A stretch of 22,720 bases of DNA, taken from NCBI GenBank assembly GCA_002083565.1, contig MSXM01000028.1:1-22720 (forward strand). Direction: 5' to 3'. The notes below the pieces were generated by a model, which made no database searches, was not told the origin of the DNA, and saw only the letters and a program-made list of their open reading frames with translations. Source of the stretch: Nitrospira sp. ST-bin4 (GTDB taxonomy: Bacteria > Nitrospirota > Nitrospiria > Nitrospirales > Nitrospiraceae). Positions 15,021 to 22,712 of the stretch are shown piece by piece (position 1 is the stretch's first letter; every line of letters begins with the position of its first letter). The position numbers were made by a program, and so were the translations under genes.

Positions 15021-16286
15021 ATGAGTGAGAGGCTGATAAGAGTGACCGTGCTGTGTTTCCTCGTATGTGTCGGGGTGAGCGCACAATCAGTGACCGCCCA
15101 TGCCGCCGGGGGTGGCGAGCAGGACTTTACCAAGGGGGAAGGCCTGCTGAAGAACAAACACTATGCGGAGGCGCGGGCCGCGTTGGAAGCCGGCCTGCTG
15201 AAAGATCCGTCCAATATGCCGGCTCATTTCAACCTGGCCGAGGCCTGTCGAGCCCTGGAAGTCTGGGCCTGCGCAGAGGAACATTACGAGACTGCCTTGG
15301 AGCTGGATGCCAAATCCGGCCCCACGAAGTCATATTTGCCAAAAACCAAAGCGAAGGTGTGGCGGTTACGGGATGAAATGACGGTCTGGCGGCTCCTGAA
15401 CGAGGCGAAGGATCTGCTGGCCGGTGGAAAACTGAAGCAGGCGGAGGAGTCCTTGCACAGCGCCGATGAGCTGGGTCTCAACAATGAGCAGCAACCTCTC
15501 TATCAACAGCTGCAGGCGAAACTTCCACGATCACGATCCACTGCCGTATCGAGACATCCGGCATTTGCGGGATCGGGAGGAAGTTTGGCGGAGACCGATT
15601 CGCTGGATATGCAGATGGTGCTGGTGCCGGCCGGGAAGTTCGCGAGGGGAAGCAATCGCGGAGAAGACGAAAAGCCTGTAAGACAGATCTACCTCAATGC
15701 CTTCTACATGGATAAGTTTGAGGTGACGGTGGGACAGTACGCCAGGTATCTGGAAGTGACGGGCATGGAGGAGCCTCCGGACTGGAGCATCATGAATCAA
15801 CCCCAACATCAGAGACGGCCCGTCGTCAATGTGAGCTGGGAGGATGCCGTCAATTACTGTAAGTGGGCGGGCAAGCGTCTGCCGACTGAGGCGGAGTGGG
15901 AAAAGGCCGCGCGGGGAACAGATGGGCGGATCTACCCCTGGGGCAATGAAGCGCCGACTCGGCTCCACGCCAATTACGGGAGAAAGGATTGGGACGACCA
16001 TCTGGCCTTGGCCCCGGTTGGATCGTTCGAGGCGGGGAAGAGTCCCTATGGTATCTACGACATGGCCGGCAATGCCTGGGAGTGGGTCTTCGATTGGTAC
16101 GACCATGACTCTTATGTGACCAGTTTGGAAAAGAACCCCATTGGGCCGGCAAAGGGTGATCAGAAGGTCGTGCGCGGTGGGTCCTGGCTGTACGTGTCTG
16201 ATTTTTTGCGGTCTGCGCACCGGTTCAACGCTCAACCGATGAACCGGCATTTCGGCTATGGGTTCCGTTGTTCAAAGACGCCATAG
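15021..16286 (+). CDS. Exported TPR protein with C-terminal FGE-sulfatase (SUMF1-like) domain
   Basis: 421 aa. GGGAGGGG lies 7 nt before the ATG. A signal peptide (about 1-28, VTAHAAG) is followed by TPR-like helices (34-170) and then an FGE-like domain (195-419). That domain has MVLVPAGKFARGSNRGEDEKP, VNVSWEDAVNYCKWAGKRLP (269-288), TEAEWEKAARG, YDMAGNAWEWVFDWY and RGGSWLYVSDFLRSAHR (385-401). In true formylglycine-generating enzymes the last block carries two copper-binding cysteines; here those positions are Tyr391 and Leu396. Sulfatase activation is therefore unlikely, and a binding or other oxidative role is more plausible. No sulfatase gene is nearby. Export suggests a periplasmic or envelope location. 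Confidence 0.88.
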   Translation: MSERLIRVTVLCFLVCVGVSAQSVTAHAAGGGEQDFTKGEGLLKNKHYAEARAALEAGLLKDPSNMPAHFNLAEACRALEVWACAEEHYETALELDAKSGPTKSYLPKTKAKVWRLRDEMTVWRLLNEAKDLLAGGKLKQAEESLHSADELGLNNEQQPLYQQLQAKLPRSRSTAVSRHPAFAGSGGSLAETDSLDMQMVLVPAGKFARGSNRGEDEKPVRQIYLNAFYMDKFEVTVGQYARYLEVTGMEEPPDWSIMNQPQHQRRPVVNVSWEDAVNYCKWAGKRLPTEAEWEKAARGTDGRIYPWGNEAPTRLHANYGRKDWDDHLALAPVGSFEAGKSPYGIYDMAGNAWEWVFDWYDHDSYVTSLEKNPIGPAKGDQKVVRGGSWLYVSDFLRSAHRFNAQPMNRHFGYGFRCSKTP

Positions 16287-16367
16287 CCCTGGCTCTTGTG
16301 TTCAGGACCTCATGTCGCATTCGGCAGAAGAATGTAGGTGGGTTGTCAACAAGGAGGAGAACAGCAC

Positions 16368-16853
16368 ATGTTGAAAGAAGTAACGGGAGACATTTTATTG
16401 ACCAAGGCCTTAGCGGTGGCGCACGGAGTTGCGCCGAACGACAATTTTGCCAGCGGGCTGGCGTTGTCGCTGAGAGAACATTGGCCGGCGATGTACAAGG
16501 ACTTCCGGCACTACTGCCAGACGGTGACCCCCAAGCCCGGCGAGTTATGGACCTGGGCGGGTGTTGGCGGCGTCCGGGTCGTGAATCTGTTTACCCAGGA
16601 GCCGGCTCCCAGCCACGGCGCCAAGCCAGGTCGGGCCACGATCGAGAACGTCAACCACTGCCTGAAGGCCCTGTCCAAGTTGATCGAAACCGAGAAGATC
16701 AACAGTGTCGCGCTGCCCCGCCTGGCCACCGGGGTGGGCGGGCTGAAGTGGGACGACGTGAAGCCGTTGATTGACAAACATCTCGGCCACCTGCCCATTC
16801 CGGTCTATGTGTACACGACGTTCCGGCCCGGTGTGAAGGCGAAGGAAGAGTAG
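16368..16853 (+). CDS. Macro-domain (ADP-ribose-binding fold) protein
   Basis: 161 aa; AAGGAGGAG upstream decides this ATG over a farther one at 16338. A single macro domain fills the protein: EVTGDILLTKALAVAHGVA (4-22), LWTWAGVGGVRVVNLFTQEP (60-79), then ATIENVNHCLKALSKLI and SVALPRLATGVGGLKWDDV (113-131). The overall pattern is nearest to the TARG1/ALC1-like branch. TARG1's catalytic Asp in the GCGLD segment is replaced by Gly here (ATGVGG), so lysine/glutamate de-ADP-ribosylation by that mechanism is doubtful. It may bind ADP-ribose, O-acetyl-ADP-ribose or another nucleotide in the cytoplasm. It sits 81 bp after the FGE-like gene and 59 bp before the M20 hydrolase. Confidence 0.85.
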   Translation: MLKEVTGDILLTKALAVAHGVAPNDNFASGLALSLREHWPAMYKDFRHYCQTVTPKPGELWTWAGVGGVRVVNLFTQEPAPSHGAKPGRATIENVNHCLKALSKLIETEKINSVALPRLATGVGGLKWDDVKPLIDKHLGHLPIPVYVYTTFRPGVKAKEE

Positions 16854-16869
16854 GAGGCAGGAGTCGGCA

Positions 16870-16895
16870 CCCGCAGCGGAGTCATCTGCTGCGGG
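16870..16895. repeat. Perfect 8-bp hairpin between macro and M20 genes
   Basis: CCCGCAGC (16870-16877) pairs with GCTGCGGG (16888-16895) around a 10-nt loop. No T-run follows. It could be an mRNA processing or stability element inside a polycistronic transcript. Confidence 0.5.
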
Positions 16896-16912
16896 CCAAG
16901 AGAGGGAATCCC

Positions 16913-18094
16913 ATGGCACTGATCCGGCAGGATCTGTACGACCGAATCGTCTCAGTGCGGCGAACGCTGCATCAGTATCCGGAGCTGAGCGGTCAGGAAA
17001 CCAGAACGGCTGCTGTCATCGCAGACTTTCTGCGGGGAATCGGCATTCAGTGCCGGACGAATGTGGCGGGCACCGGTGTGATTGCCGACATTCCCGGTAT
17101 GGCAGAAGTCCCCTGCGTCGTATTGCGCGCCGACACAGACGCGCTTCCGATTCAGGAAGAAACCGGCCTGGAGTTTGCTTCGGCGCACGACGGCGTCATG
17201 CATGCCTGCGGCCACGACGGACACACTGCAATGCTGCTCGGGGCGGCGGCGCTCCTGTCCAGTGAGGGGGATCTGCCGGCGCCTGTACGATTGATTTTCC
17301 AACCGGCTGAAGAAAAAGGCACCGGGGCGCAGGCGATGATTCAAGCCGGGGCGCTGGAAGGTGCCGGTATGATCTTCGGCGGCCACCTCGATCGTCACTA
17401 CCATCCGGGAGCCATTGTCGTCGCGGAAGGCGCCGTCAATGCCTCGTCGGACAATTTCACCATCGAGATCATCGGACAGGGCGCGCATGGAGCCCGTCCG
17501 CACGAGAGTATCGACGCCGTGGTCGTCGGGAGCCTCATGATCATGGCGCTGCAGACGATCGTTTCCCGCGAGATCGACCCGGCCCGTCCGTCCGTCGTAT
17601 CCGTCGGACAATTCCAGGCGGGAACCGCACCGAATGTCATTGCAGGCCAGGCGAGAATGGAAGGAACAGTCCGGGCTCAAGATCCGGCTGTGCGCCGGCA
17701 ACTGCTGAACTCGGTTCGCCGCATCGCGGAGTCGATCGCGCAGCTGCACGGCGCACGGATTCACGTTGTGGTGAAGGAGGGTACGCCGCCGCTGATCAAT
17801 ACGCCGGACATGGCGACGCTCGCGCGGCGCGCCGCAGTCGAAGCGGTGGGCGAGGCCAACGTTCTGCCGCTCAAGACCGCGAACATGGGAGCGGAGGATT
17901 TCAGTTATTACATGGAGAAAATTCCGGGTGCCTATGTCCGGTTCGGCGGACAGGTGCCGGGCAAGGAAGGATTTCCCGCACACTCCAGCAAGTTCGATTT
18001 CGACGAAGAGGCCCTGGCCGTCGGCGCGGCCTATTATCGCGCGGTGGCCAGGATCGCGGGGCAACGTTTGCGCGAACAGCGCAACCGTCCCTGA
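16913..18094 (+). CDS. M20D-family metallo-amidohydrolase (hippurate/IAA-amino acid hydrolase-like)
   Basis: 393 aa, full length. Metal-binding motifs are in order: HACGHDGH with Cys99 (97-104), PAEE (131-134), GGHLD (156-160), the dimerisation domain with GQGAHGARPHESIDAV (188-203), NMGAEDF (324-330) and a late His357. The family removes acyl groups from N-acyl amino acids and related amides, using two metal ions, in the cytoplasm; the substrate is unknown. Aspartate replaces the usual Val/Trp after the GxH motif (GGHLDRHY), so the acyl pocket may differ. The GNAT-cNMP gene begins 19 bp downstream, suggesting co-expression of a deacylase with an acyltransferase. Confidence 0.94.
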   Translation: MALIRQDLYDRIVSVRRTLHQYPELSGQETRTAAVIADFLRGIGIQCRTNVAGTGVIADIPGMAEVPCVVLRADTDALPIQEETGLEFASAHDGVMHACGHDGHTAMLLGAAALLSSEGDLPAPVRLIFQPAEEKGTGAQAMIQAGALEGAGMIFGGHLDRHYHPGAIVVAEGAVNASSDNFTIEIIGQGAHGARPHESIDAVVVGSLMIMALQTIVSREIDPARPSVVSVGQFQAGTAPNVIAGQARMEGTVRAQDPAVRRQLLNSVRRIAESIAQLHGARIHVVVKEGTPPLINTPDMATLARRAAVEAVGEANVLPLKTANMGAEDFSYYMEKIPGAYVRFGGQVPGKEGFPAHSSKFDFDEEALAVGAAYYRAVARIAGQRLREQRNRP

Positions 18095-18113
18095 TCTTTG
18101 GTGCGAGGCTGTA

Positions 18114-19745
18114 ATGATTCGGATCAGAGAAGCACGCGAAGAAGACGTCGGCCAGATCCGGGAGATCTTCCTCGCCGTCTACGGCGCCGACTATCCGCAT
18201 CGCGAACTCTACGATGAATTGTGGCTGAAGCGGTCCGTCTTTACCGACGACGTGCTCATTCTCGTGGCCGAGGACACTGAGTCGGGGCGGGTCGTCGGCA
18301 CTGCCTCCGTGCTGTTCGACTTCGGGGCTCATTCCGACCTGGTCGGAGAGTTCGGACGTCTTGCCGTCCATCCGGACTATCGCCGGTTGCAGGTGGGCAA
18401 GCTGCTGATGGAGAAACGGCTCGAAGCCATTCAGAACCGGTTGCATGTCGGCTTGGTAGTGGCGCGGACGGTGCATCCCTACGCCCAACGGATCAGCTTG
18501 TCGCATGGATTCATCGCGACCGGCTTTCTGCCGCTGAAACATTCGTTTCGCCACCGGGAGAGCTTCGCGCTGCTGGCTCGGTATTTCGGTGATGCGTTGG
18601 CCTTGCGCCGGAACAATCCACGAATCATCCCCGAAGCCTATACCCTGGCCAACCTCGTGATGAGCCAGCCGCCTCTCACGCCGGATTTCATCGTGGACGA
18701 AGACTCTGCATCCTATCCAACCGGCGGCGACTATCGCCTTGAACAACTGCAGGCGGAGGGGTATCCCGCGTTGTTGCGCATCGAACGGGGTCGAGTGCGG
18801 AATCGAGAGATCTTCGGCCCCATGCGGCTGGATTACGGCTTTTTCAAGCTTCAGGCCCGCCAGACCACGTATTTTCTTGCCCGCTCGGGCGGCCAGGTCG
18901 TCGGGGCGGTTGGTTACACGATGGACCCTGTGGAACACATCGTACGGGTTTTCGAACTCATTGCCCTGGCCGACGATGTGGTACGATTTCTTCTGGCCGA
19001 ACTGGAACGGAAGTGCCGGGAGGAGATGGGGATCGAATACATTGAGATCGATGTCAGCGCGTATGCTCCCCGCATGCAGCGAACCCTTCTGGAGTTGAAT
19101 TTTCTTCCCGTCGCCTATGTGCCCGCCATGGTCTTCTATCAGGTCGAACGGCTCGATATCGTCAAGATGGTGCGGTTGAACAACCTGCAAGATCTCGGGC
19201 CGCTCGGCCTGACGGAACCGGTTCAAGCTGTGGCCGACATCGTGATGCGCGGGTTTTCCACCTGCGTCATCGCTCCGCGTATGGCGCAGGCGATTAAGGA
19301 GGTTCCGTTGTTTCACGGGATGAATACGGAACAGGCGATGAGGCTGGCCGGAGTTTGTACGATGCGTGAGATTCGGGCCGGTGAGCGGCTGTTCGTCCAA
19401 CACGATTCTGCGGACCGGTTATATCTCGTGCTTCAGGGTCAGGTCACCATCAGCGGGGGGAGCCCACCTGCCATGATCGGCAAGGTCCGTTCCGGAGAGA
19501 CCTGCGGGGAGGTCTCCCTTCTCTCGGCGAGGCCCCACTCCGCAACCGCTACTGCCGAAGAGCAGGTTGAAGCGGCTGAGCTGCTGCATCGCGACCTGGT
19601 CGATCTCATTCGCCGCCGCCCGGACATCGGCGTCATCATCTACCGCAACTTAGCTGTCGGACTCGGAGACAAGCTCTTGCGTTCCGGCGATTGGAAGCGG
19701 GATCAGGGACAGATCGAAGCCGAGGGCTTGCAGCTTTCCTCGTGA
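18114..19745 (+). CDS. GNAT acetyltransferase fused to a second GNAT-like domain and a C-terminal cyclic-nucleotide-binding domain
   Basis: 543 aa from ATG 18114 (GCGAGG upstream); an open frame extends farther 5' but overlaps the M20 gene. Residues 1-150 are a GNAT domain with motif A LAVHPDYRRLQVGKLLM (83-99); the first Gly of the acetyl-CoA loop is Gln. Residues about 230-345 look like a second, degenerate GNAT fold (GGQVVGAVGYTMD, EMGIEYIEIDVSAYAPR). Residues about 395-520 form a cNMP-binding domain with AGERLFVQHDSADRLYLVLQ and phosphate-cassette GEVSLLSARPHSATATA (465-481). Glu466 is kept, but the usual Arg is His475. Mycobacterial Pat couples the same two domains in the opposite order to control lysine acetylation. 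Whether this one binds cAMP is uncertain. Confidence 0.88.
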   Translation: MIRIREAREEDVGQIREIFLAVYGADYPHRELYDELWLKRSVFTDDVLILVAEDTESGRVVGTASVLFDFGAHSDLVGEFGRLAVHPDYRRLQVGKLLMEKRLEAIQNRLHVGLVVARTVHPYAQRISLSHGFIATGFLPLKHSFRHRESFALLARYFGDALALRRNNPRIIPEAYTLANLVMSQPPLTPDFIVDEDSASYPTGGDYRLEQLQAEGYPALLRIERGRVRNREIFGPMRLDYGFFKLQARQTTYFLARSGGQVVGAVGYTMDPVEHIVRVFELIALADDVVRFLLAELERKCREEMGIEYIEIDVSAYAPRMQRTLLELNFLPVAYVPAMVFYQVERLDIVKMVRLNNLQDLGPLGLTEPVQAVADIVMRGFSTCVIAPRMAQAIKEVPLFHGMNTEQAMRLAGVCTMREIRAGERLFVQHDSADRLYLVLQGQVTISGGSPPAMIGKVRSGETCGEVSLLSARPHSATATAEEQVEAAELLHRDLVDLIRRRPDIGVIIYRNLAVGLGDKLLRSGDWKRDQGQIEAEGLQLSS

Positions 19746-19911
19746 GAGGCGGCAGCATGGAGCCCGCGTTTCGCTCCGTCTCGGTCCCACAGTACGTATC
19801 GCTCAAAGACCTGGGGAGTGCATAGTTGATAGTCGTCGGTGTGGTTCCCTGTTCAAAAGAGCATCTTGCAGCAGGGTCTCACTGCTACAACCCCGGCCGT
19901 CGCTTCACCAT

Positions 19912-20301
19912 TCACCGGCGGGAGACGAGCCAAGGCATGGCGGCGAAGAGGATGAGGCTCAGGTAGTAGGCTGTCCCGGAAACCGGATCTCTGTTCAGCA
20001 TGATGTCTGCGGCAGTCAGGTCTCGGAGTCCGATGCCGACGGCCAGCTCTCCCGCCAGCATTAAGCCCAGCGCAATTCCACCGATAGCCAATCGTGCTGC
20101 GTTATGGTGAGGTTCAGGGAAACGCCGGGTGATCCACCGTGCCGCGAGTACTGTTGCGAGCAGCATCAGCGGCATCTCAAGGAGTTCGGCGGCTCTGTGG
20201 CCGACATAAGGAACGACGAGCAACTCGCGAAAGGTTCCCAGAACGAATCCTGTTCCGAAGACCAGCAGAAAGTAGACGATGCCCGGCTTGAGCGTCTGCA
20301 T
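19912..20301 (-). CDS. Small multi-pass membrane protein, function unknown
   Basis: 129 aa with about four hydrophobic helices: VYFLLVFGTGFVLGTFREL, LEMPLMLLATVLAARW, AIGGIALGLMLAGELAVGIG and a C-terminal YYLSLILFAAMPWLV. A FRELLVVPYVGHRAAELLEMP block between helices 1 and 2 looks conserved, but I cannot name the family. It starts 10 bp after the stop of the methyltransferase-like gene, so the two probably form an operon. The gene faces the GNAT-cNMP gene convergently across 166 bp; an 8-bp mismatched stem near 19866-19890 there is too weak to call a terminator. Confidence 0.72.
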   Translation of the reverse strand: MQTLKPGIVYFLLVFGTGFVLGTFRELLVVPYVGHRAAELLEMPLMLLATVLAARWITRRFPEPHHNAARLAIGGIALGLMLAGELAVGIGLRDLTAADIMLNRDPVSGTAYYLSLILFAAMPWLVSRR

Positions 20302-20311
20302 GCTGTTTATG

Positions 20312-20767
20312 TCATATCCACCGATTCACTCGAGACGCATATTCAAGATACTTCCGTCCGAACCGGTCCGTCAGCGCTCGTTCCTCCGGTTTGATTTGGA
20401 AGCAATTCATGTAGAGGATGAAGGCAGGAAGAAAGAGCAACGCCAAGGCGTTTGCCAGATACAGAGCCCAGCCGGCCAAGAGCAACAACAGGCCGAGATA
20501 CATCGGGTTGCGCGTAAAACGATAGATTCCCGATGTCACTAAGAACGATGCGGACGTTGGCTTCATAGGGTTCGCGGTGGTGTGTGCTCCCCAGAACGAC
20601 AACATTGCCGATCCCGTGATGCCGGCCCCGACTATTCCCATTCCCATAGCCACGATTCGCAGTGGTGGATACGCGAATTCGGGCAGGGTGTAGGAAGCAA
20701 GCCACATGCCCATCGCGATTACTGCACCAACGGCGAGTGGTGGAATTTTCAAGTCGAGACGATGCAT
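20312..20767 (-). CDS. Membrane methyltransferase, isoprenylcysteine carboxyl methyltransferase/PEMT-like
   Basis: 151 aa from ATG 20767; a farther start at 20854 adds 29 hydrophilic residues that do not fit the family. Helices occupy about residues 11-25, 33-50, 86-110 (MYLGLLLLLAGWALYLANALALLFLP) and beyond. The signature FLVTSGIYRFTRNPMYLGLLL (75-95) and the C-terminal KPEERALTDRFGRKYLEYASRVNRWI match prokaryotic ICMT/PEMT-like enzymes that use S-adenosylmethionine at the inner membrane. The substrate is unknown; bacterial members may modify lipids or small molecules. Probably the first gene of a two-gene operon with the 129-aa membrane protein. Confidence 0.85.
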   Translation of the reverse strand: MHRLDLKIPPLAVGAVIAMGMWLASYTLPEFAYPPLRIVAMGMGIVGAGITGSAMLSFWGAHTTANPMKPTSASFLVTSGIYRFTRNPMYLGLLLLLAGWALYLANALALLFLPAFILYMNCFQIKPEERALTDRFGRKYLEYASRVNRWI

Positions 20768-20949
20768 GGCATTCCATCGAACGGTGAAGCGGGTCGATGG
20801 GCAGGAGCCTACACTTTTTGGCACTCGACTGGCTACTTCTACCCATAGCGGCACAATCGTGCCTGTGCATGATCCTCGTAATCAGATATAGTGGTCGTGT
20901 TTACTTGGTTGAACAAACGTGCAACCTGTTCAGGGAACAAGGAGTTGAG

Positions 20950-21786
20950 ATGAATCAGCATGGGGGCGGAGCCGCTAAAGATTTTATGCATCGCTACCTG
21001 GAGGTGGTTCCACAAGACACGACGGCTGCGGACGCGGCTGAGCGGATGGGCGTCAAGCAGATCGGCTGTCTGTTGGTGGAATCGAATGATCCCGAGCGAG
21101 GAATGTTTGGAATTCTGACGGAGACGGACCTCGTACGGAAAGTGCTTGCGCAGGGATTAGATCCCACGGTCACGATGGTGGATCGTGTGATGGCCAGCCC
21201 GATTTTGACGATTGCCGGGGACCGCTCCATGTTGGATGCCAGCCATTTGATGGAAACCAATCATGTGCGCCACCTCTGTGTAGCGGAGGCTGATGAGATT
21301 GTCGGAATCATTTCGGTGCGGGACCTTGTGCGATCGTTTGTGGATGCGGCGAGCGGTCCCGTCTGTGAGCTTGACCAGGTGTACCGCCCGCTGAGCGTTC
21401 TGATGGCGACCACCCTCGCGACGATCCAAAGCGACGCGTCGCTACTTGCGGCCGCTCGGCTGATGAGCGAGAAGCGCATGGGGTCATTGCTGACGATCGA
21501 GGCGGGCGAGATCGTCGGCATCGTGACCGAGCGCGATCTGGTCCGGAAGGGGCTGGCTTCCAACCGGGATCCAGGTAGCACGCACGTCAGTGCCGTAATG
21601 AGTTCTCCTCTACTCAGCATCGATGTGAATCGCACGATACGCGATGCCAGTCAAGCGATGGCCTTACAGGGGGTGCGTCACTTGGCCGTGACAGAGAACG
21701 GGAAGATCGTCGGGGTGCTCTCCGTGCGGGACTTAGTGAAAATGGTCTCCGTTCGGGATCGACCGAGGTTTCTCAGCAAGACATAG
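20950..21786 (+). CDS. Protein with four CBS domains (two Bateman modules)
   Basis: 278 aa from ATG 20950, chosen for AAGGAGTTGAG directly upstream; a longer frame to 20797 overlaps the divergent methyltransferase gene. Four CBS repeats are seen, each ending in the same block: GILTETDLVRKVL, GIISVRDLVRSFV, GIVTERDLVRKGL and GVLSVRDLVKMVS. CBS pairs bind adenine nucleotides such as AMP, ATP or SAM and report energy state. There is no attached enzyme domain, so it likely acts by protein contact in the cytoplasm. The alternation of T(E)RDLV and SVRDLV in the two halves suggests duplication of a two-CBS ancestor. Confidence 0.93.
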   Translation: MNQHGGGAAKDFMHRYLEVVPQDTTAADAAERMGVKQIGCLLVESNDPERGMFGILTETDLVRKVLAQGLDPTVTMVDRVMASPILTIAGDRSMLDASHLMETNHVRHLCVAEADEIVGIISVRDLVRSFVDAASGPVCELDQVYRPLSVLMATTLATIQSDASLLAAARLMSEKRMGSLLTIEAGEIVGIVTERDLVRKGLASNRDPGSTHVSAVMSSPLLSIDVNRTIRDASQAMALQGVRHLAVTENGKIVGVLSVRDLVKMVSVRDRPRFLSKT

Positions 21787-21812
21787 CGGATGGTGTCGCG
21801 TATCGCCGCGGC

Positions 21813-22103
21813 ATGGGTACGATGTCGAACAAATCACGACGTTCCCCGGATCTTCCTAAAGCAGCCGTCGATGCGCTGTGGCAAGGCAATGTGATCGAGG
21901 CGATCAAGGTCGTTCGCGTGGAGCACAATGTCGGGTTGAAAGAGGCGAAGGAACAGGTGGACGCCTATATCGGTTCCCAGCCGGCTCTCAAGAAAAAGCT
22001 GGATCAGGTGCTCGCCACAGCGAAAGAACGGATGGTCCGCTGGCTGATCGGAGTTCTGGTGGTGGCGGCCGGTATTGCTTATTTCCTGATCCAAGGGGCG
22101 TGA
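21813..22103 (+). CDS. Membrane-anchored protein with ribosomal L7/L12 C-terminal-like domain
   Basis: 96 aa (MSNK at 21822 is an equally possible start; neither has a strong ribosome site). Residues about 15-55 contain NVIEAIKVVRVEHNVGLKEA, then KEQVDAYI, which resembles the helix-turn-helix of the L7/L12 C-terminal domain (IKxVRExTGxGLKEAKxxV). One transmembrane helix ends the protein (VRWLIGVLVVAAGIAYFLI, 75-93), so the soluble domain should face the cytoplasm. It is not a ribosomal stalk protein: the N-terminal dimerisation domain is absent. It lies 26 bp after the CBS gene. Function unknown. Confidence 0.78.
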   Translation: MGTMSNKSRRSPDLPKAAVDALWQGNVIEAIKVVRVEHNVGLKEAKEQVDAYIGSQPALKKKLDQVLATAKERMVRWLIGVLVVAAGIAYFLIQGA

Positions 22104-22180
22104 ATCAACGATCGGCTGCAACGGCGATAACCCGCTCGCGCTTCATCAGGCGAGACGGTCATACTGAATGGGAGGATTAT

Positions 22181-22636
22181 ATGAACGATCAAGACACACA
22201 ACGCGCAGTAGGGATTCTCAACCGGATTATGGAGCACGAGTTAGCGGGCGTCGTGCGTTATATGCATTACTCACTCATGGTCTACGGCTATAACCGCATT
22301 CCTATCGTGTCGTGGCTGAAGAGTAATGCCGACGAGAGCCTTGCCCATGCGCATAAAGCCGGGGAACTGGTCACTTTGCTTGGCGGCCATCCCTCGCTGA
22401 AAATCGGGACGCTCTTGGAAACCGAGAAGCATGACGTGGGAGATATCCTGCGGGAAAGCCTGGAGCACGAGAAGGCTGCCGCCGACGCGTATTACGAACT
22501 TCTGAAACTCTCCGAGGGAAAGTCCATCCTGTTGGAAGAATTTGCGCGAGAGATGATCGTCGGTGAAGAGCTGCATCTGGACGAGGTGAACAAGATGTTG
22601 CGCAAGGCAGGTGATGTCCAGCCATTTCGCTCCTAG
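22181..22636 (+). CDS. Bacterioferritin/ferritin-like di-iron protein
   Basis: 151 aa from ATG 22181, with GGGAGG 5 nt upstream. It is a four-helix-bundle protein of bacterioferritin length. Candidate metal ligands are Glu18 or Glu20 (IMEHELAG), Glu52 and His56 (DESLAHAHKAGE), Glu95 or Glu97 (SLEHEKAA) and the ExxH pair Glu129-His132 (VGEELHLDEV). The second-helix site reads ExxxH rather than the classical ExxH, so placement in true Bfr versus a ferritin-like subgroup is uncertain. Expected roles are iron storage or peroxide-linked iron oxidation in the cytoplasm. It is a plausible partner of the stress genes upstream. Confidence 0.88.
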   Translation: MNDQDTQRAVGILNRIMEHELAGVVRYMHYSLMVYGYNRIPIVSWLKSNADESLAHAHKAGELVTLLGGHPSLKIGTLLETEKHDVGDILRESLEHEKAAADAYYELLKLSEGKSILLEEFAREMIVGEELHLDEVNKMLRKAGDVQPFRS

Positions 22637-22712
22637 CCCTTCAAATGACCGGGAAAGACAGGGGGTTGAGACCATTGGTGGCCTCATCGCGTACGGCGGT
22701 CAATGCGCAGAA

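Noticed and set aside
14474..15157. 228-codon minus-strand open frame across the repeat region
   Set aside because: It overlaps the end of the pump gene and the start of the TPR/FGE gene, and its repeated residues come from the two DNA repeat copies rather than from a protein domain.
15021..16286. Sulfatase-activating formylglycine enzyme
   Set aside because: Both catalytic cysteine positions are non-Cys and there is no sulfatase gene in the window.
16952..18064. 371-codon minus-strand open frame
   Set aside because: It is fully antisense to the M20 amidohydrolase, whose metal motifs are intact.
17901..19403. 500-codon minus-strand open frame
   Set aside because: It lies antisense to the GNAT-cNMP and M20 genes, which have clear domains; its translation has no recognisable domain and is His/Arg/Gln-rich, as expected of a GC-rich shadow frame.
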